NCBI RefSeq assembly: GCF_009377175.1
Contig: NZ_VJZD01000077.1
Span: 1 to 36,878 of the forward strand
Direction of reading: 5' to 3'
Origin: Streptomyces adustus
GTDB lineage: Bacteria; Actinomycetota; Actinomycetes; Streptomycetales; Streptomycetaceae
Length of the DNA stretch: 36,878 nt
The translations under genes and the position numbers were made by a program. Shown in pieces: positions 24,691-33,690 of this stretch. Under the pieces are notes generated by a model that saw nothing but the letters and a program-made list of their open reading frames with translations, did not search any database and was not told where the DNA came from. Numbering within the stretch: position 1 is the first letter of the stretch; every line of letters begins with the position of its first letter.

Positions 24691-27600
24691 TTGAGATCAT
24701 CACCGAGACGCTGGAGCGTGCTCGCCGTCTCCGGCGCCGCCGTTCTGTCCCTGATACATCCCGCCACCGCGTCCCCTGATACCCCCTCCTCCGCCGCCAC
24801 ACCGGCACAGAACACCGTGCCGCCCGGCACCCACTCCGTCACGCTGATCACCGGCGACGTGGTCACGACCCGTCAGTCCTTCGGCAACAGCAAGGGCGGC
24901 ACGGTCGACGTGCGCACCGCGGCGGGCGGTCCCGCCGAGGCGCGCGTCATGGAGTCCGGCGGCGACCTGTACGTCTTCCCCACCGCCGTGCTGCCCTACG
25001 TGGCGGCGGGCACGCTCGACCGGCGCCTGTTCAACGTCAGCGACCTGGTCGCCGACGGGTACGACAACGCCCACCGCGATCGGCTGCCGCTGATCGTCTC
25101 GTACACCACGTCCGCCGCGGGCCTGCGTGCCACCGCGCCCCCCGGCGCGGCCCGCGTCAGGGACCTGAGCAGCGTGCAGGGCGCGGCCCTCACCGAGGAC
25201 CGCGACCGCTCGGCCGACTTCTGGCGGGCCGTCACCGCGGCTCCGGCGAACGGTTCGAGGGCGGCGGCCACGAGCCGTGGGCCGGCCTTCGGTGCTGGCA
25301 TCGCCCGCATCTGGCTCGACGGCGTGGTGAAGGCGGACCTCGCCGACACCACCGCCCAGATCGGCGCGCCCACCGCCTGGGCGGACGGGAACACCGGGCA
25401 GGGCGTGGACGTCGCCGTCCTGGACACCGGCATCGACGCCGAGCACCCCGACTTCGGCGGGCGCATAGCCGCCACCGACAGCTTCGTCCCCGACGAGGAC
25501 GTCACCGACCGCAACGGCCACGGCACGCACGTCGCGTCCACCATCGCAGGCACCGGAGCAGCCTCCGACGGCAAGGAACGAGGCGTCGCCCCTGGGGCGG
25601 AGCTCCACATCGGCAAGGTGCTGTCGGACGCCGGCGGGGGCCAGGACTCCTGGGTGCTGGCCGGCATGGAGTGGGCCGCCGTCGACCAGCACGCCGACAT
25701 CGTCAGCATGAGTCTGGGCAGCAGCGCCCCGTCGGACGGCACGGACCCGATGAGCGAGGCGGTGAACCGCCTGAGCGCTCAGACCGGTGCGCTGTTCGTC
25801 ATTGCCGCGGGCAACTCCGGCGCGCCCAATACGATCAGCTCGCCCGGCGCCGCGGATGCCGCGCTGACTGTGGGCGCCGTAGACTCCGCCGACAACGTCG
25901 CGTACTTCTCCAGCCAGGGCCCGAGGGCGGGCGACGGCGGCCTCAAGCCGGAGATCACCGCGCCGGGCGTAGACGTGCTCGCTGCGCGCTCGCAATACGC
26001 CCCCGAGGGCGAGGGCAGCTACCAGACGCTGAGCGGTACCTCGATGGCGACCCCGCACGTCGCCGGAGCGGCGGCCCTGCTCGCCGCCGCGCGGCCCGGC
26101 CTCACTGGCGCCCAGCTGAAGGACCTCCTGGTCAGCAGCTCCCAGCAGACCCCGCAGTACGACGCCTTCCAGGCTGGTAGCGGCCGAGTCGACGTGCCCG
26201 CGGCGCTGCGTGCGGGCGTCTTCGCCTCGGCGACCGCGTTCGCCGGGCAGGTGATGCAGGGCGGCACCGGCGCGGTGCAGCGCCCGGTGACGTACACCAA
26301 CACCGGTGGCTCCGCCGTCACTCTCGGACTGTCGGTGCAGGCTTCGAATGCCCCCGCGGGCCTGTTTCGGCTCTCGGCCTCCCAGGTCGTCGTCCCGGCG
26401 CACGGCACCGCCGAGGTCACGCTCACCATCGACGCGTCCAAGGCCACGGGCAACAACCGCTGGTCGGGCCAGGTCATCGCGGCCGACGCGTCCGGGGCCG
26501 TCGCCGTGCACACCGCGATCTCCCTCGGCGACGTGACGCACAAGCTGACCGTGCTCCTCAGGGACAGCCACGGCAACCCCATGCCGGGTGTCGTTGAAAT
26601 CCTCAGCCCCGGCCGCCTCGGCCCTGACTTCTACGCAGTGGACGAGTCCGGCACGCTGGAGACGTTCCTGCCCGACGACGTGTACTCGGTGCTGTCCTTC
26701 AAGGACGTGCAGGGTGTGCACGGCCCGCACTCGCTGGGCATGGCGCTGCTGGGCGACCCCGAGGTCGTCATGGACCAGGACACGACCGTGACGATGGACG
26801 CGCGCAAGCTCCACCGGGTCGACATGACGACACCGCAGTCGACCGAGACGACCTACCAGCGCCTTGAGTACAACCGCTCGATGGGCGGCGGCACATGGCG
26901 CGCCTACATGGAGACCCAGACCAGTTACGACAGCCTCTGGGCCCAGCCGACCACCCACGACGTCAAGCACGGCGACTTTTACCTCGGCGCCCGCTGGCGC
27001 AAGGAACAGCCGGTTCTCGCCGTGTCCACCCCCAGCGGCGCCTTCACCGACGTCCTGCGCCAGGACGGCGTCACCCCGCTGGCCAAGGGCCACTACCGGC
27101 TCCCGCTCGTCTCGGCGGGGGACGGCACGGCCGCCGACTGGGCGAAGGTCGACGCGCGCGGCAAGGCGGTGGTCGTACGCCGTAACGACTCCGTCGGCGA
27201 CGCCGAGCAGGCAGCGGCCGCCGCGCAGGCCGGCGCCAAACTGCTGCTCGTCGTCAACAACCAACTCGGGCAGCAGATCCGCAACTACAGCCCCGACTGG
27301 AACACACCCGCTGGCCTCGACGTTGCGCTGGTCGGCACGGACGAGGGCGAACGGCTGCTGCGGCAGACCACCGGGCGCGGGGCCGTCCTCACGGTGGACT
27401 CCCAACCCAACAGCCCCTACGTCTACGACCTGATGCGGACGTGGCACAACAGCGTCCCGGCCGACCTGGTCGTCAAGGGCTCCTCGAAGAACCTGGCCCG
27501 CGTCAACGTCGCCTTCGACAGCCCCGACCCGTCACGCGGCGGCGGCGAATGGCGCTACGACTGGCCCGTGTACTCGAACTGGGGCATCGGTCTGACAGTC

Positions 27601-28401
27601 CGCGAACCCATGAACAGCCACCGTGTCGACTGGGTCTCCACCGGCAGCGGCAACTCCTGGAGCCAAGAGGCATACGTCGACAGCCTGATCTACGAGCTCG
27701 AGCCGCGCACCGCTTACCGGCCCGGCAGCACTCACACGCAGGAGTGGTTCAAGCCGCTCGCGCGACCGTACCTCAACAACAACTACAGGCTGCCCACCCG
27801 CAGCGGGAACCTGCTCAACCTCGATGTGCCCGCGTGGGGCAGTTCCGATCACGTCGGCATGTCCATGGACTACGACCGCATGCGCCAATCCCTCACCCTC
27901 TACCAGGGCAGCACGCGCCTCGCGGTGGGCTCGTACACCACGGTCTCGGCCGACGCACCCAGCGCCGCCCGGCTGCCCTACCGCCTGGTGCTGGACGGAA
28001 GCCGGGACGCCTCGGTGAGCCCGTACTCCGCCACGACGCACACCGAGTGGGGGTTCACCTCCTCCGAACCCACCGGTAACGACTCCGCGGTCCTGCCGCT
28101 GATCCAGCTCGACTACGGCATCACCACCGACGCGGACGGCCGCGCCGACCGCCACGCCGAAGTCACCGTCTCCGCCGCGCACCTGCCGGGTGCCGCGGGC
28201 GCGGGCAGGATCGCCCCCGTCACGGTGGAGTTCTCGTACGACGACGGGCACACGTGGCGCAAGGCGGACCGTTCCCACGACAACCGCTACGTGCCGATGC
28301 CGCCGAAACACGCCCGCTTCGTCTCCCTGCGGGCCACCGCCCGCGACACGGCCGGAAACACCGTCACCCAGTCGGTGATCCGCGCCTTCGGTCTGCGCTG
28401 A
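24691..28401 (+). CDS. Large secreted S8 subtilisin-like protease 2
   Basis: A 1236-residue paralogue of the protease at 13491-17210. The TTG start at 24691 is supported by AAGGA 7 nt upstream and leads into a signal peptide (about 1-28). A propeptide-like segment contains SVTLITGDVVTT. The catalytic triad is Asp245 (VAVLDTGID), His277 (NGHGTHVA) and Ser451 (GTSMATPHVAG), with oxyanion Asn375 (AAGNSG); all are intact. A PA-like region (about 803-907, GKAVVVRR, AKLLLVVNN) and beta domains follow, ending in VIRAFGLR. Segments shared with the paralogue outside the active site (HSLGMALL, LPLIQLDYG, DGRADRHAE) show common ancestry over the entire length. It is probably released outside the cell. 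A long hairpin follows it. Confidence 0.92.
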   Translation: MRSSPRRWSVLAVSGAAVLSLIHPATASPDTPSSAATPAQNTVPPGTHSVTLITGDVVTTRQSFGNSKGGTVDVRTAAGGPAEARVMESGGDLYVFPTAVLPYVAAGTLDRRLFNVSDLVADGYDNAHRDRLPLIVSYTTSAAGLRATAPPGAARVRDLSSVQGAALTEDRDRSADFWRAVTAAPANGSRAAATSRGPAFGAGIARIWLDGVVKADLADTTAQIGAPTAWADGNTGQGVDVAVLDTGIDAEHPDFGGRIAATDSFVPDEDVTDRNGHGTHVASTIAGTGAASDGKERGVAPGAELHIGKVLSDAGGGQDSWVLAGMEWAAVDQHADIVSMSLGSSAPSDGTDPMSEAVNRLSAQTGALFVIAAGNSGAPNTISSPGAADAALTVGAVDSADNVAYFSSQGPRAGDGGLKPEITAPGVDVLAARSQYAPEGEGSYQTLSGTSMATPHVAGAAALLAAARPGLTGAQLKDLLVSSSQQTPQYDAFQAGSGRVDVPAALRAGVFASATAFAGQVMQGGTGAVQRPVTYTNTGGSAVTLGLSVQASNAPAGLFRLSASQVVVPAHGTAEVTLTIDASKATGNNRWSGQVIAADASGAVAVHTAISLGDVTHKLTVLLRDSHGNPMPGVVEILSPGRLGPDFYAVDESGTLETFLPDDVYSVLSFKDVQGVHGPHSLGMALLGDPEVVMDQDTTVTMDARKLHRVDMTTPQSTETTYQRLEYNRSMGGGTWRAYMETQTSYDSLWAQPTTHDVKHGDFYLGARWRKEQPVLAVSTPSGAFTDVLRQDGVTPLAKGHYRLPLVSAGDGTAADWAKVDARGKAVVVRRNDSVGDAEQAAAAAQAGAKLLLVVNNQLGQQIRNYSPDWNTPAGLDVALVGTDEGERLLRQTTGRGAVLTVDSQPNSPYVYDLMRTWHNSVPADLVVKGSSKNLARVNVAFDSPDPSRGGGEWRYDWPVYSNWGIGLTVREPMNSHRVDWVSTGSGNSWSQEAYVDSLIYELEPRTAYRPGSTHTQEWFKPLARPYLNNNYRLPTRSGNLLNLDVPAWGSSDHVGMSMDYDRMRQSLTLYQGSTRLAVGSYTTVSADAPSAARLPYRLVLDGSRDASVSPYSATTHTEWGFTSSEPTGNDSAVLPLIQLDYGITTDADGRADRHAEVTVSAAHLPGAAGAGRIAPVTVEFSYDDGHTWRKADRSHDNRYVPMPPKHARFVSLRATARDTAGNTVTQSVIRAFGLR

Positions 28402-28414
28402 CGGGCTCGCCCGG

Positions 28415-28469
28415 ACAGGCGTCGGCACACCAAGTCACCCAAATGCAGGTGTACTTGGCCGACGCCTGT
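28415..28469 (+). terminator. Long bulged hairpin after protease 2
   Basis: ACAGGCGTCGGC (28415-28426) pairs perfectly with GCCGACGCCTGT (28458-28469). Inside it, CCAAGT and ACTTGG extend the stem after a 3-nt bulge. It begins 13 bp after the protease stop codon, a good position for a terminator. Confidence 0.65.
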
Positions 28470-28500
28470 ACGGCGTCCATGGATGCCCAGATAGAGGCCT

Positions 28501-28745
28501 TTGGTCGAGCCTGTCCTGACCGCCTGGCGGGCCGAGCGGCGCGGCCGCGGACTGGACATCGGCCGCCCACCGGACCATGGCCTGCGCCATCTCCTGGACG
28601 CGATCCTCTACGTGAACCGCACCGGGATCCCCTGGCGTTACCTCCCGCACGACTACCCGCACTTGAACACCGTCTACGCCTACTTCGCCCGCTGGCAGGA
28701 GGAAAGAGTCTTCGACCAGCTCAACAGCCTCCTGCGCCGCGCGCA
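28501..28745 (+). pseudogene. IS5-family transposase, N-terminal fragment
   Basis: The frame reads VEPVLTAWRAERRGRGLDIG, RHLLDAILYVNRTGIPWRYL and HLNTVYAYFARWQEERVFDQ. This is the N-terminal DUF4096-type part of IS5-family transposases. It stops resembling transposase after LNSLLRR, where antisense IS3 orfA sequence begins. The catalytic domain is missing. Confidence 0.75.
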
Positions 28746-28925
28746 TCCGTTCTTCCGGCGCGGGCTCGGCCGGCCGGTCGGAAGACGCCGACCCGTTGCG
28801 CCGCCACCGCGACACCCAGCTGTGCAGCGTCCCGGAATGTACGCCGAGTTCCTCGGCGACCTCCGGGATCGGTCTGCCCGTCTCGATCACGATGCGTACA
28901 GCACCCTCACGAAACTCAAAGGGCT
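28745..28925 (-). pseudogene. IS3-family OrfA fragment
   Basis: The minus strand reads FREGAVRIVIETGRPIPEVA, LGVHSGTLHSWVSRWRRNG and SASSDRPAEPAPEERM. This is close to residues 10-70 of the OrfA at 12269-12598 but not identical, so it is an independent copy of a related IS3 element. It joins the IS5 fragment directly, suggesting one element inserted in the other followed by deletion. Confidence 0.75.
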
Positions 28926-29481
28926 AGAGTCGAACAGACGAGGGCGGATCACAGAATTCGGGAACCCAACTGGATTCGCCGAGTACGGTGCGCGCCCGGT
29001 CACGTCCGCTGGAGTGGTGTAGCGACGGCCACTCGGTGATCTCATTTTGAGTCTATGCGCTGAGTTCGGTCGGGGGGGCGGTGTCGTCGGTTTCTGACTC
29101 GATCGGGTGGAGGCGGGTCTTGGCCAGCAGGTCGAGCCCCAAAATCATGCCGGTTGACGAAGGTGGCACAGGTCAGTGCCGGGAGCGGGGCGTCTGGGGG
29201 GACGCCTGTGCCTGCTGGGCCGGAGCTCCGCTGGGCCTCACAACCGCCTTGGCCTGCAAGAGCGTTGACGCTGAAACAGTCGGCCACATCCTCGATACCG
29301 GAGGCGCTTCCGACGGCGCGGACCCGGCGAGCCGCCGAGGAGTCGGCCTCAAGGCCCCACCCCATCCGGTTCTCTCCTGGTCAACGTTTCATACATTTCC
29401 CGGCAAGTGACCGCAACGGGCGGCCCTAGGCTTTTCCGGACAAGAGGTGCCATCCCTCAGATCGTGTTGGACGGACAGGAA
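28926..29481. other. 556 bp without a supportable gene
   Basis: No convincing gene. A minus-strand stretch near 29041-29150 reads GMILGLDLLAKTRLHPIESE and stops at TAG; it could be the tail of a lost gene, but I cannot assign it. The right end holds the 5' region of the SsgA-like gene. Confidence 0.35.
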
Positions 29482-29922
29482 ATGACTCAACCGTTTTCCA
29501 GCGACGCCGAGACGACGGTCACTTTTGAGCTCGAAGTGCACGTGATCGTCGGAGGCGAACCGCACGTCTCACTCCCCGCGGCATTTCACTACCACTGCAT
29601 GGACCCCTACGCCGTACGCCTGTCGATAGGGTCGACCTCGAGCGGCACGGTCAACTGGGTATTCGCGCTCAGCCTCCTTCAGGAGGGACTGTGCCGGCCG
29701 GTGGGGGAGGGCGACGTCCTGGTGTCGCCCCGGCGGGCGTCGCACGGCCCTGTGATCCGCACAGTCGTCAGATCCCGCTTCGGCTCCGCGGTGCTCGACA
29801 TGAAGGCCGCGGCTGTAGCCGAGTTCCTGGACCGGACGCAGGAACTGGTGCCGCCGGGCTCGGAGGGAACGTACGTCGACATCGACCACGTCGCGGATCT
29901 GCTCCTGGCCATCGGCGAATGA
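29482..29922 (+). CDS. SsgA-family sporulation/cell-division regulator
   Basis: A 146-residue SsgA-like protein (SALP), a family confined to morphologically complex actinomycetes. Members help place FtsZ rings and control peptidoglycan turnover in sporulating hyphae. Family features are FELEVHVIVGG near the start, the core PAAFHYHCMDPYAVRLSI, WVFALSLLQEGLCRPVGEGD, and the acidic C-terminal helix (AEFLDRTQELVPPGSE). The ATG at 29482 was chosen for its GGACAGGAA SD; the frame extends 25 codons upstream with no coding character. It stands alone between IS remnants. Which of the ssgA-G types it corresponds to cannot be decided by eye. Confidence 0.85.
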   Translation: MTQPFSSDAETTVTFELEVHVIVGGEPHVSLPAAFHYHCMDPYAVRLSIGSTSSGTVNWVFALSLLQEGLCRPVGEGDVLVSPRRASHGPVIRTVVRSRFGSAVLDMKAAAVAEFLDRTQELVPPGSEGTYVDIDHVADLLLAIGE

Positions 29923-29975
29923 CGGATCACGGACGCCTGTCCGCCGGGGTTCATGACCGCCGACCGCGTGATCCG
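29923..29975 (+). terminator. Inverted repeat after the SsgA-like gene
   Basis: CGGATCACG (29923-29931) and CGTGATCCG (29967-29975) are perfect 9-bp inverted repeats immediately after the stop codon, separated by 35 nt. They may form a terminator with a large loop; the long spacing weakens this. Confidence 0.35.
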
Positions 29976-30065
29976 ACCGGCGTGCCGGGCGGCGCGAACT
30001 CACGTCGGCAGGCTGGTGCGGGTGGCGGGGGAGCAGGGGGTGTGTGTACTCCCCCACCAGCGAAC

Positions 30066-30431
30066 TCAGAAGGACCAGGAGTAGGTAGAGGAGGCCGAAC
30101 CCCCGGTGGCCAGGCCCGCACCCGCGGCGACGTTGACGGAGGCACCGGCGATGTATCCGCCGCCATTGACGTACAGGGTGACGTACTCGTACGAGGTGTC
30201 GGTGCTCATGGGCTGGAACCACTGAGTGAGGCACTGTCCGGCCGGGACCCCCATGAAGCCGCCGTTCCCCCAGTACACGTTGGTCTGGTAGGAGCCCCAG
30301 GAGCACACCTCCAGCTGCCAGGCGGGAACCGACGACGCGGAGGCTGAACCGGCGAGGCCTAGCGTCAGAAAGCTGGCGAGGACACCGACCACCGCGGCCG
30401 CACGCCTGCGCTGCTTGAATATCGACTTCAT
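30066..30431 (-). CDS. Small secreted two-Cys protein 3
   Basis: A 121-residue protein from ATG at 30431. A signal peptide (KQRRR at 6-10, a hydrophobic stretch 11-27, ASA cleavage near 32) leaves a mature part of about 89 residues with cysteines 43 and 67. LEVCSWGSYQTNVYWGN at 40-56 and VTLYVNGGGYI further on recall the VxVC, G-N and V-N-x-Y-D-x-x-G-N-Y elements of the two other small secreted proteins in the window. Similarity is faint, so it may be a distant relative or only look alike. A TTG at 30443 is in frame, but its GGTGAGGA lies too close. Codon use is normal high-GC here. A cccggt/accggg hairpin (30460-30485) lies in the leader. The function is unknown. Confidence 0.7.
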   Translation of the reverse strand: MKSIFKQRRRAAAVVGVLASFLTLGLAGSASASSVPAWQLEVCSWGSYQTNVYWGNGGFMGVPAGQCLTQWFQPMSTDTSYEYVTLYVNGGGYIAGASVNVAAGAGLATGGSASSTYSWSF

Positions 30432-31003
30432 GGGTTGTCTCAATCCTCACCGGTATCTGCCCGGTAGCCGACGGCTGGCACCGGGCGGTTGCCTGGACAG
30501 GGGATAGCGATACGAGCATCAGTTTCCGCGCCAGTGTGTGGGCGAACTCCGGAACAGAGCGCTACGAGAGTAGGACGGGTAGACCTTCTGCCCCCGTTTG
30601 CGGTCGGCGGTACACCATATTGTTCCCACGCCGACCTGTAAGCGGCGTTTGTGACCGTCTTGCTCGGCCGAGGCGGTTTGCTGGGTCAGGAGGCAGAAAC
30701 GTACAGGGTTGGCGAGTTGCATGTGTCTTGGAATGGTTTGACGGTCCGTGAACCCTGCAGTGTTCCGTACGTATGCCGCACCCTCCTGGGGTGCCGAATG
30801 TGATGTCGGCGGTTTCTGCCCCCAGGGGATATAGGGAAGGATTGTTGCCTCATTTCCCTGCAAATCCGTGCACGATTTGACTGGCTGGTGAAGCCGTTAA
30901 CACCATCGAACGTTCCATCGCTTCCGGGTGCAGGGTATCTCTGCCGGTTCGGACAGCTGTGCCCGTCTGTGGCACCGGCACCGGCACCTCGCCCAGGGCT
31001 TGA
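30432..31003. other. Region between secreted protein 3 and the ISAs1 remnant
   Basis: No supportable gene. It holds the leader and promoter region of secreted protein 3 (30432-30540) and probably the decayed end of the ISAs1-type element near 30850-31003. I could not find its terminal repeats. Confidence 0.35.
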
Positions 31004-31786
31004 TCAAGTTCCGTGAGCGTCGGGGTTGTTGGTGATGCCCAGGAGTGGGAGGGCTCGTTCGGGTTGGTCGCGGATTGCCCGGGTGGTCTTGGCGATATTG
31101 GCAGCGCCAAGGGTCTTGAGCAGGCCGATGGCGAGGTTGCGGAAGGTGGCCATGGCGCGTGGTGCGGTGCCGGTGTGGAGTGTGGAGGCGTCCTCGGCGT
31201 AGGTCACGTCTCTGACGTGATGCAGGGCTTCGAAAGAGCGCGGTCTCGTTCGTCTTCACTCCGACCTCCGCCTGGGCGAGGGTCAGGGCCCGGTGGTGGG
31301 TGACGGCGGAGAGGAGGTGCCTGCGGCCGGTGGACAGGCGGGCCGATCCTCTGAGCGACTTGCCGTCGACGGCGATCACCTGCCGTTGCCCCGAAGCCGT
31401 TCCCGCAGGGTTGCGGCCGGCGAGGTAGGCGCCGACAGCCCGGTCCAGGGCGTCACCGTCGACGGCCGCCAGGACACGGCCGATCGTGGTCCGCGAGGGA
31501 GAACGACGTCACCGCAGCGGACGCCGACGGCCGTCAGCACGGTGTCCGAGGCCCGCGCCGCCCACTCGGCGATCTCGTCGACGCTCCTCGCTCCCGACAC
31601 CGCCGCACAGGCACAGACGAGGAGGATCGCGGTCAGCGAGTACCGGCGGCCCCGCCTCGCGCGCGGATCAGGCACCAACTCCAGGAAAGGCCGCAGGCCA
31701 GCGACTTGGCCGAGGTCCAGCGGACCCAGCCTCACCAGCACCGGCGGGATGAGAGAGGATACAGCGGCAGGCACGGGCCACCTCAT
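31004..31786 (-). pseudogene. ISAs1-family transposase, frameshifted and deleted
   Basis: Starting at ATG 31786: LGQVAGLRPFLELVPDPRAR, SLTAILLVCACAAVSGARSV and DEIAEWAARASDTVLTAVGV. After a frameshift near 31500 it reads RTTIGRVLAAVDGDALDRAV, then IAVDGKSLRGSARLSTGRRH and VGVKTNE. It then jumps, with a deletion near 31225, to ALHHVRDVTYAEDASTLHTG, MATFRNLAIGLLKTLGAANI and the stop at 31004. These are the N-terminal, VDGKxxRGS and C-terminal hallmarks of ISAs1 (H-repeat) transposases. About 70 central residues are missing. Confidence 0.8.
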
Positions 31787-32064
31787 GATCGTTGAGCTTC
31801 GACACTCCAATGATCACGAAGCCCGTGCCTGCTCTGCTATGCACCCCAACCGGTCACGGCCCGACCAACCACCCACCCCCGGAACTCGCCCGAGCCCTGC
31901 GGAGACCCACCGCTTCTTCCGCAGGCGCCAGCGTCAGCCGCACATCGTCCGCGGCTACTTCGGCGGCCCACATGTCCGCTACGTCCTGGACGAGAACCCC
32001 ATGAGTTTCTGATCAATAAAGCAACCGCTTGGGCTTCGATAAGCGCCGCAATGAAATGCCGACC

Positions 32065-32445
32065 TCAATACAGCGGAATCCAGCATTTTCCGCCACAGTC
32101 GACCCCGTTGTTAAGTCCAAAGTATTCGCTCCTTTGGTAGTTGCCCCAATAGTCGTAGAAGTTGACCTGAATTATACTGGGCATTTTCTGCCACCACCAT
32201 CCCCACAGCGTCCCACATCCATAGTTGTTGGGATCGAGGCTGAAGTGCGGCGATATCTTATATTCATTATTTTGATTCCAGCCGATCAATACGGCTGACG
32301 ACGAGCCATTGGTGCAGACCTCTACCTGCTCAGCTCCAGACGAAGCCTGAGCCGTACCAGTCCCCATAAACCACGTGCAGGACAAAACAGCGAAGGCGAC
32401 AAGCAGTCTGGCGAAACGTGCCCTCGAGTGCCTTAGTCGATCCAT
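32065..32445 (-). CDS. Small secreted Cys-rich protein 2, homologue of protein 1
   Basis: A 126-residue protein from ATG at 32445 with AAAGGAA 7 nt upstream. The signal peptide has a basic N-terminus (residues 3-13), a hydrophobic core at 14-28 and an AQA cleavage site near 34. Mature cysteines are 44, 77, 117 and 121. AVLIGWNQNNEY (51-62), the WWW run (83-85), QVNFYDYWGNY (93-103) and the following SEYF match the protein at 2613-3005 in sequence and spacing; protein 1 lacks the C-terminal Cys pair. AT-rich codons (AAT, AAA, GAA, TAT, ATA clustered in the NQNNEYKI stretch) are unusual for this genome and suggest acquired DNA. The upstream leader can sequester the SD. The function is not known. 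Confidence 0.82.
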   Translation of the reverse strand: MDRLRHSRARFARLLVAFAVLSCTWFMGTGTAQASSGAEQVEVCTNGSSSAVLIGWNQNNEYKISPHFSLDPNNYGCGTLWGWWWQKMPSIIQVNFYDYWGNYQRSEYFGLNNGVDCGGKCWIPLY

Positions 32446-32452
32446 GACACAA

Positions 32453-32511
32453 TTCCTTTCCTGGAGCGTTCACCATCTCATGGTGGATTTATACAGAGCT
32501 CCAGAGAGGAA
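32453..32511 (-). promoter_or_regulatory. SD-sequestering leader of small secreted protein 2
   Basis: In plus-strand letters: TTCCT 32453-32457 (complement of the SD) pairs with AGGAA 32507-32511. CTGGAGC 32461-32467 pairs with GCTCCAG 32498-32504, and CACCAT 32471-32476 pairs with ATGGTG 32480-32485 across a 3-nt loop. In the minus-strand transcript these nest into one structure. The outer stem covers the AAGGAA SD, the middle stem is 7 bp, and an inner 6-bp hairpin caps it. The plan resembles the leader at 2542-2607, although the base sequences differ. Confidence 0.45.
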
Positions 32512-32852
32512 GAGAGTTCCCGTAACGCCACGATGCCCGCATGGGCGCCACTTCTGCCCAATATGCTTGAAAAATTCCGAAACCCTGGAAGCCGTAGCAG
32601 CACGGGTTCCCTCCGGTCGTTTGTCACCTCCCGCCTTCCCCGACTACGACGTCCAGACCATGCGCAAGGAACGGCTGTACCCGACGCCCAACTGCGCTTA
32701 AGACGTCGTTTTACTTGGTGAGTCTGCGGTGGCATATGAGGGTCGCCGCGATGGCGATGAAGGCCCACACGCCGAGCCGCAGGGCGCGGTCGTCGTCTTC
32801 GCTTTTCTGCCTCGAAAGCTGCCGCACCAACGGTGAGGCTATAGACCGTGTC
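32512..32852. other. 341 bp without a supportable gene
   Basis: Holds the upstream promoter region of secreted protein 2 on the left and flanking DNA of the IS5 remnant on the right. I see no coding frame with family motifs or good translation signals. A run near 32841-32860 (GACCGTGTCCTATG) may be the surviving IS end. Confidence 0.35.
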
Positions 32853-33300
32853 CTATGTGGTGAGGCGGACGAGCCGTTTGTAGCAGCAGATGGCGGCTGC
32901 GAGTCCGAGAAAGGCCAGGTAGTTGCGGGGATGGCGCTCGTAGCGGTGGTTGAGTCGCCGGTAGCCGGTCAGCCAGGACATCGTTCGCTCGATGACCCAT
33001 CTGCGGCGTCCGAGTCGTTCGCTGGACTCAATGCCCTTGCGGGCGATCCGGACTCCGATGCGCTTACCGCGTAACCATTTCCGCAGGTGAGGGACGTCGT
33101 ACGCCTTGTCGGCGTGCAGTCGTTGGGGCTTGAGATGGCGGCCGCGGTGAGGGTCGTGTCTCGTTTGGTGACCCATGATCATGGGCTTCAGCGCGAGGCT
33201 GTCGTGGACGTTGGCGGCCGAGAGGCCGACGAGGAGGGGCAGCCCTTTCGCGTCCGACAGGACGTGCATCTTGGAACCCGGCTTCGGCACACGGCAGACG
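32853..33300 (-). pseudogene. IS5-family transposase, C-terminal remnant
   Basis: KPGSKMHVLSDAKGLPLLVG, ANVHDSLALKPMIMG, ADKAYDVPHLRKWLR, IARKGIESSERLGRRRWVIE and RTMSWLTGYRRLNHRYERH form the C-terminal half of an IS5-group transposase with the second Asp (ADKAYD) and the catalytic Glu (VIERTMSW). The frame continues upstream to 33581 but does not resemble transposase there. The N-terminal half and one IS end are lost. Confidence 0.78.
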
Positions 33301-33690
33301 GCACACGGCAGACCCGGGAGACGGTCCACGTCGTCGCCAGCCTCAAGCCCCACCAGGCCAGCCCTGCACCGACAGTGCGCCACAGGCAATGGCCGCTCCA
33401 CGAAACCTGCCCGGCGGCGGCCGACCCCGACACGGTCAGCACGATGTCGGCCTGCACATCGACCGCGGCTGTATTCACCGTGGATGGCGAGCGCCGCGCC
33501 GCGGCTGGCGAGGGCCTGAGCCGCGGATCGCGAGGGCCTGCCGACCGTGTGGAACAGCGCGGAACGGAATGGAACGCCCATCCCTTAGGTGGTCACAAGG
33601 GGCTGCACAGGCCGCGCACTCCGGAAGGTGCGCGGCCACGAACGGGTCGGCTCCACCGAATCAACACATGGGCAGAGAACCGGGACAGGG
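33301..33690. other. Region upstream of the beta-helix protein
   Basis: I find no gene I can support. The right part is the 5' region of the beta-helix protein. A minus-strand frame with a GTG near 33478 is open but carries no known motif. Confidence 0.35.

Noticed and set aside
24700..27447. 915-codon open frame on the minus strand inside protease 2
   Set aside because: The same effect: antisense shadow with His/Arg/Gly-rich, repeat-free composition and no domain.
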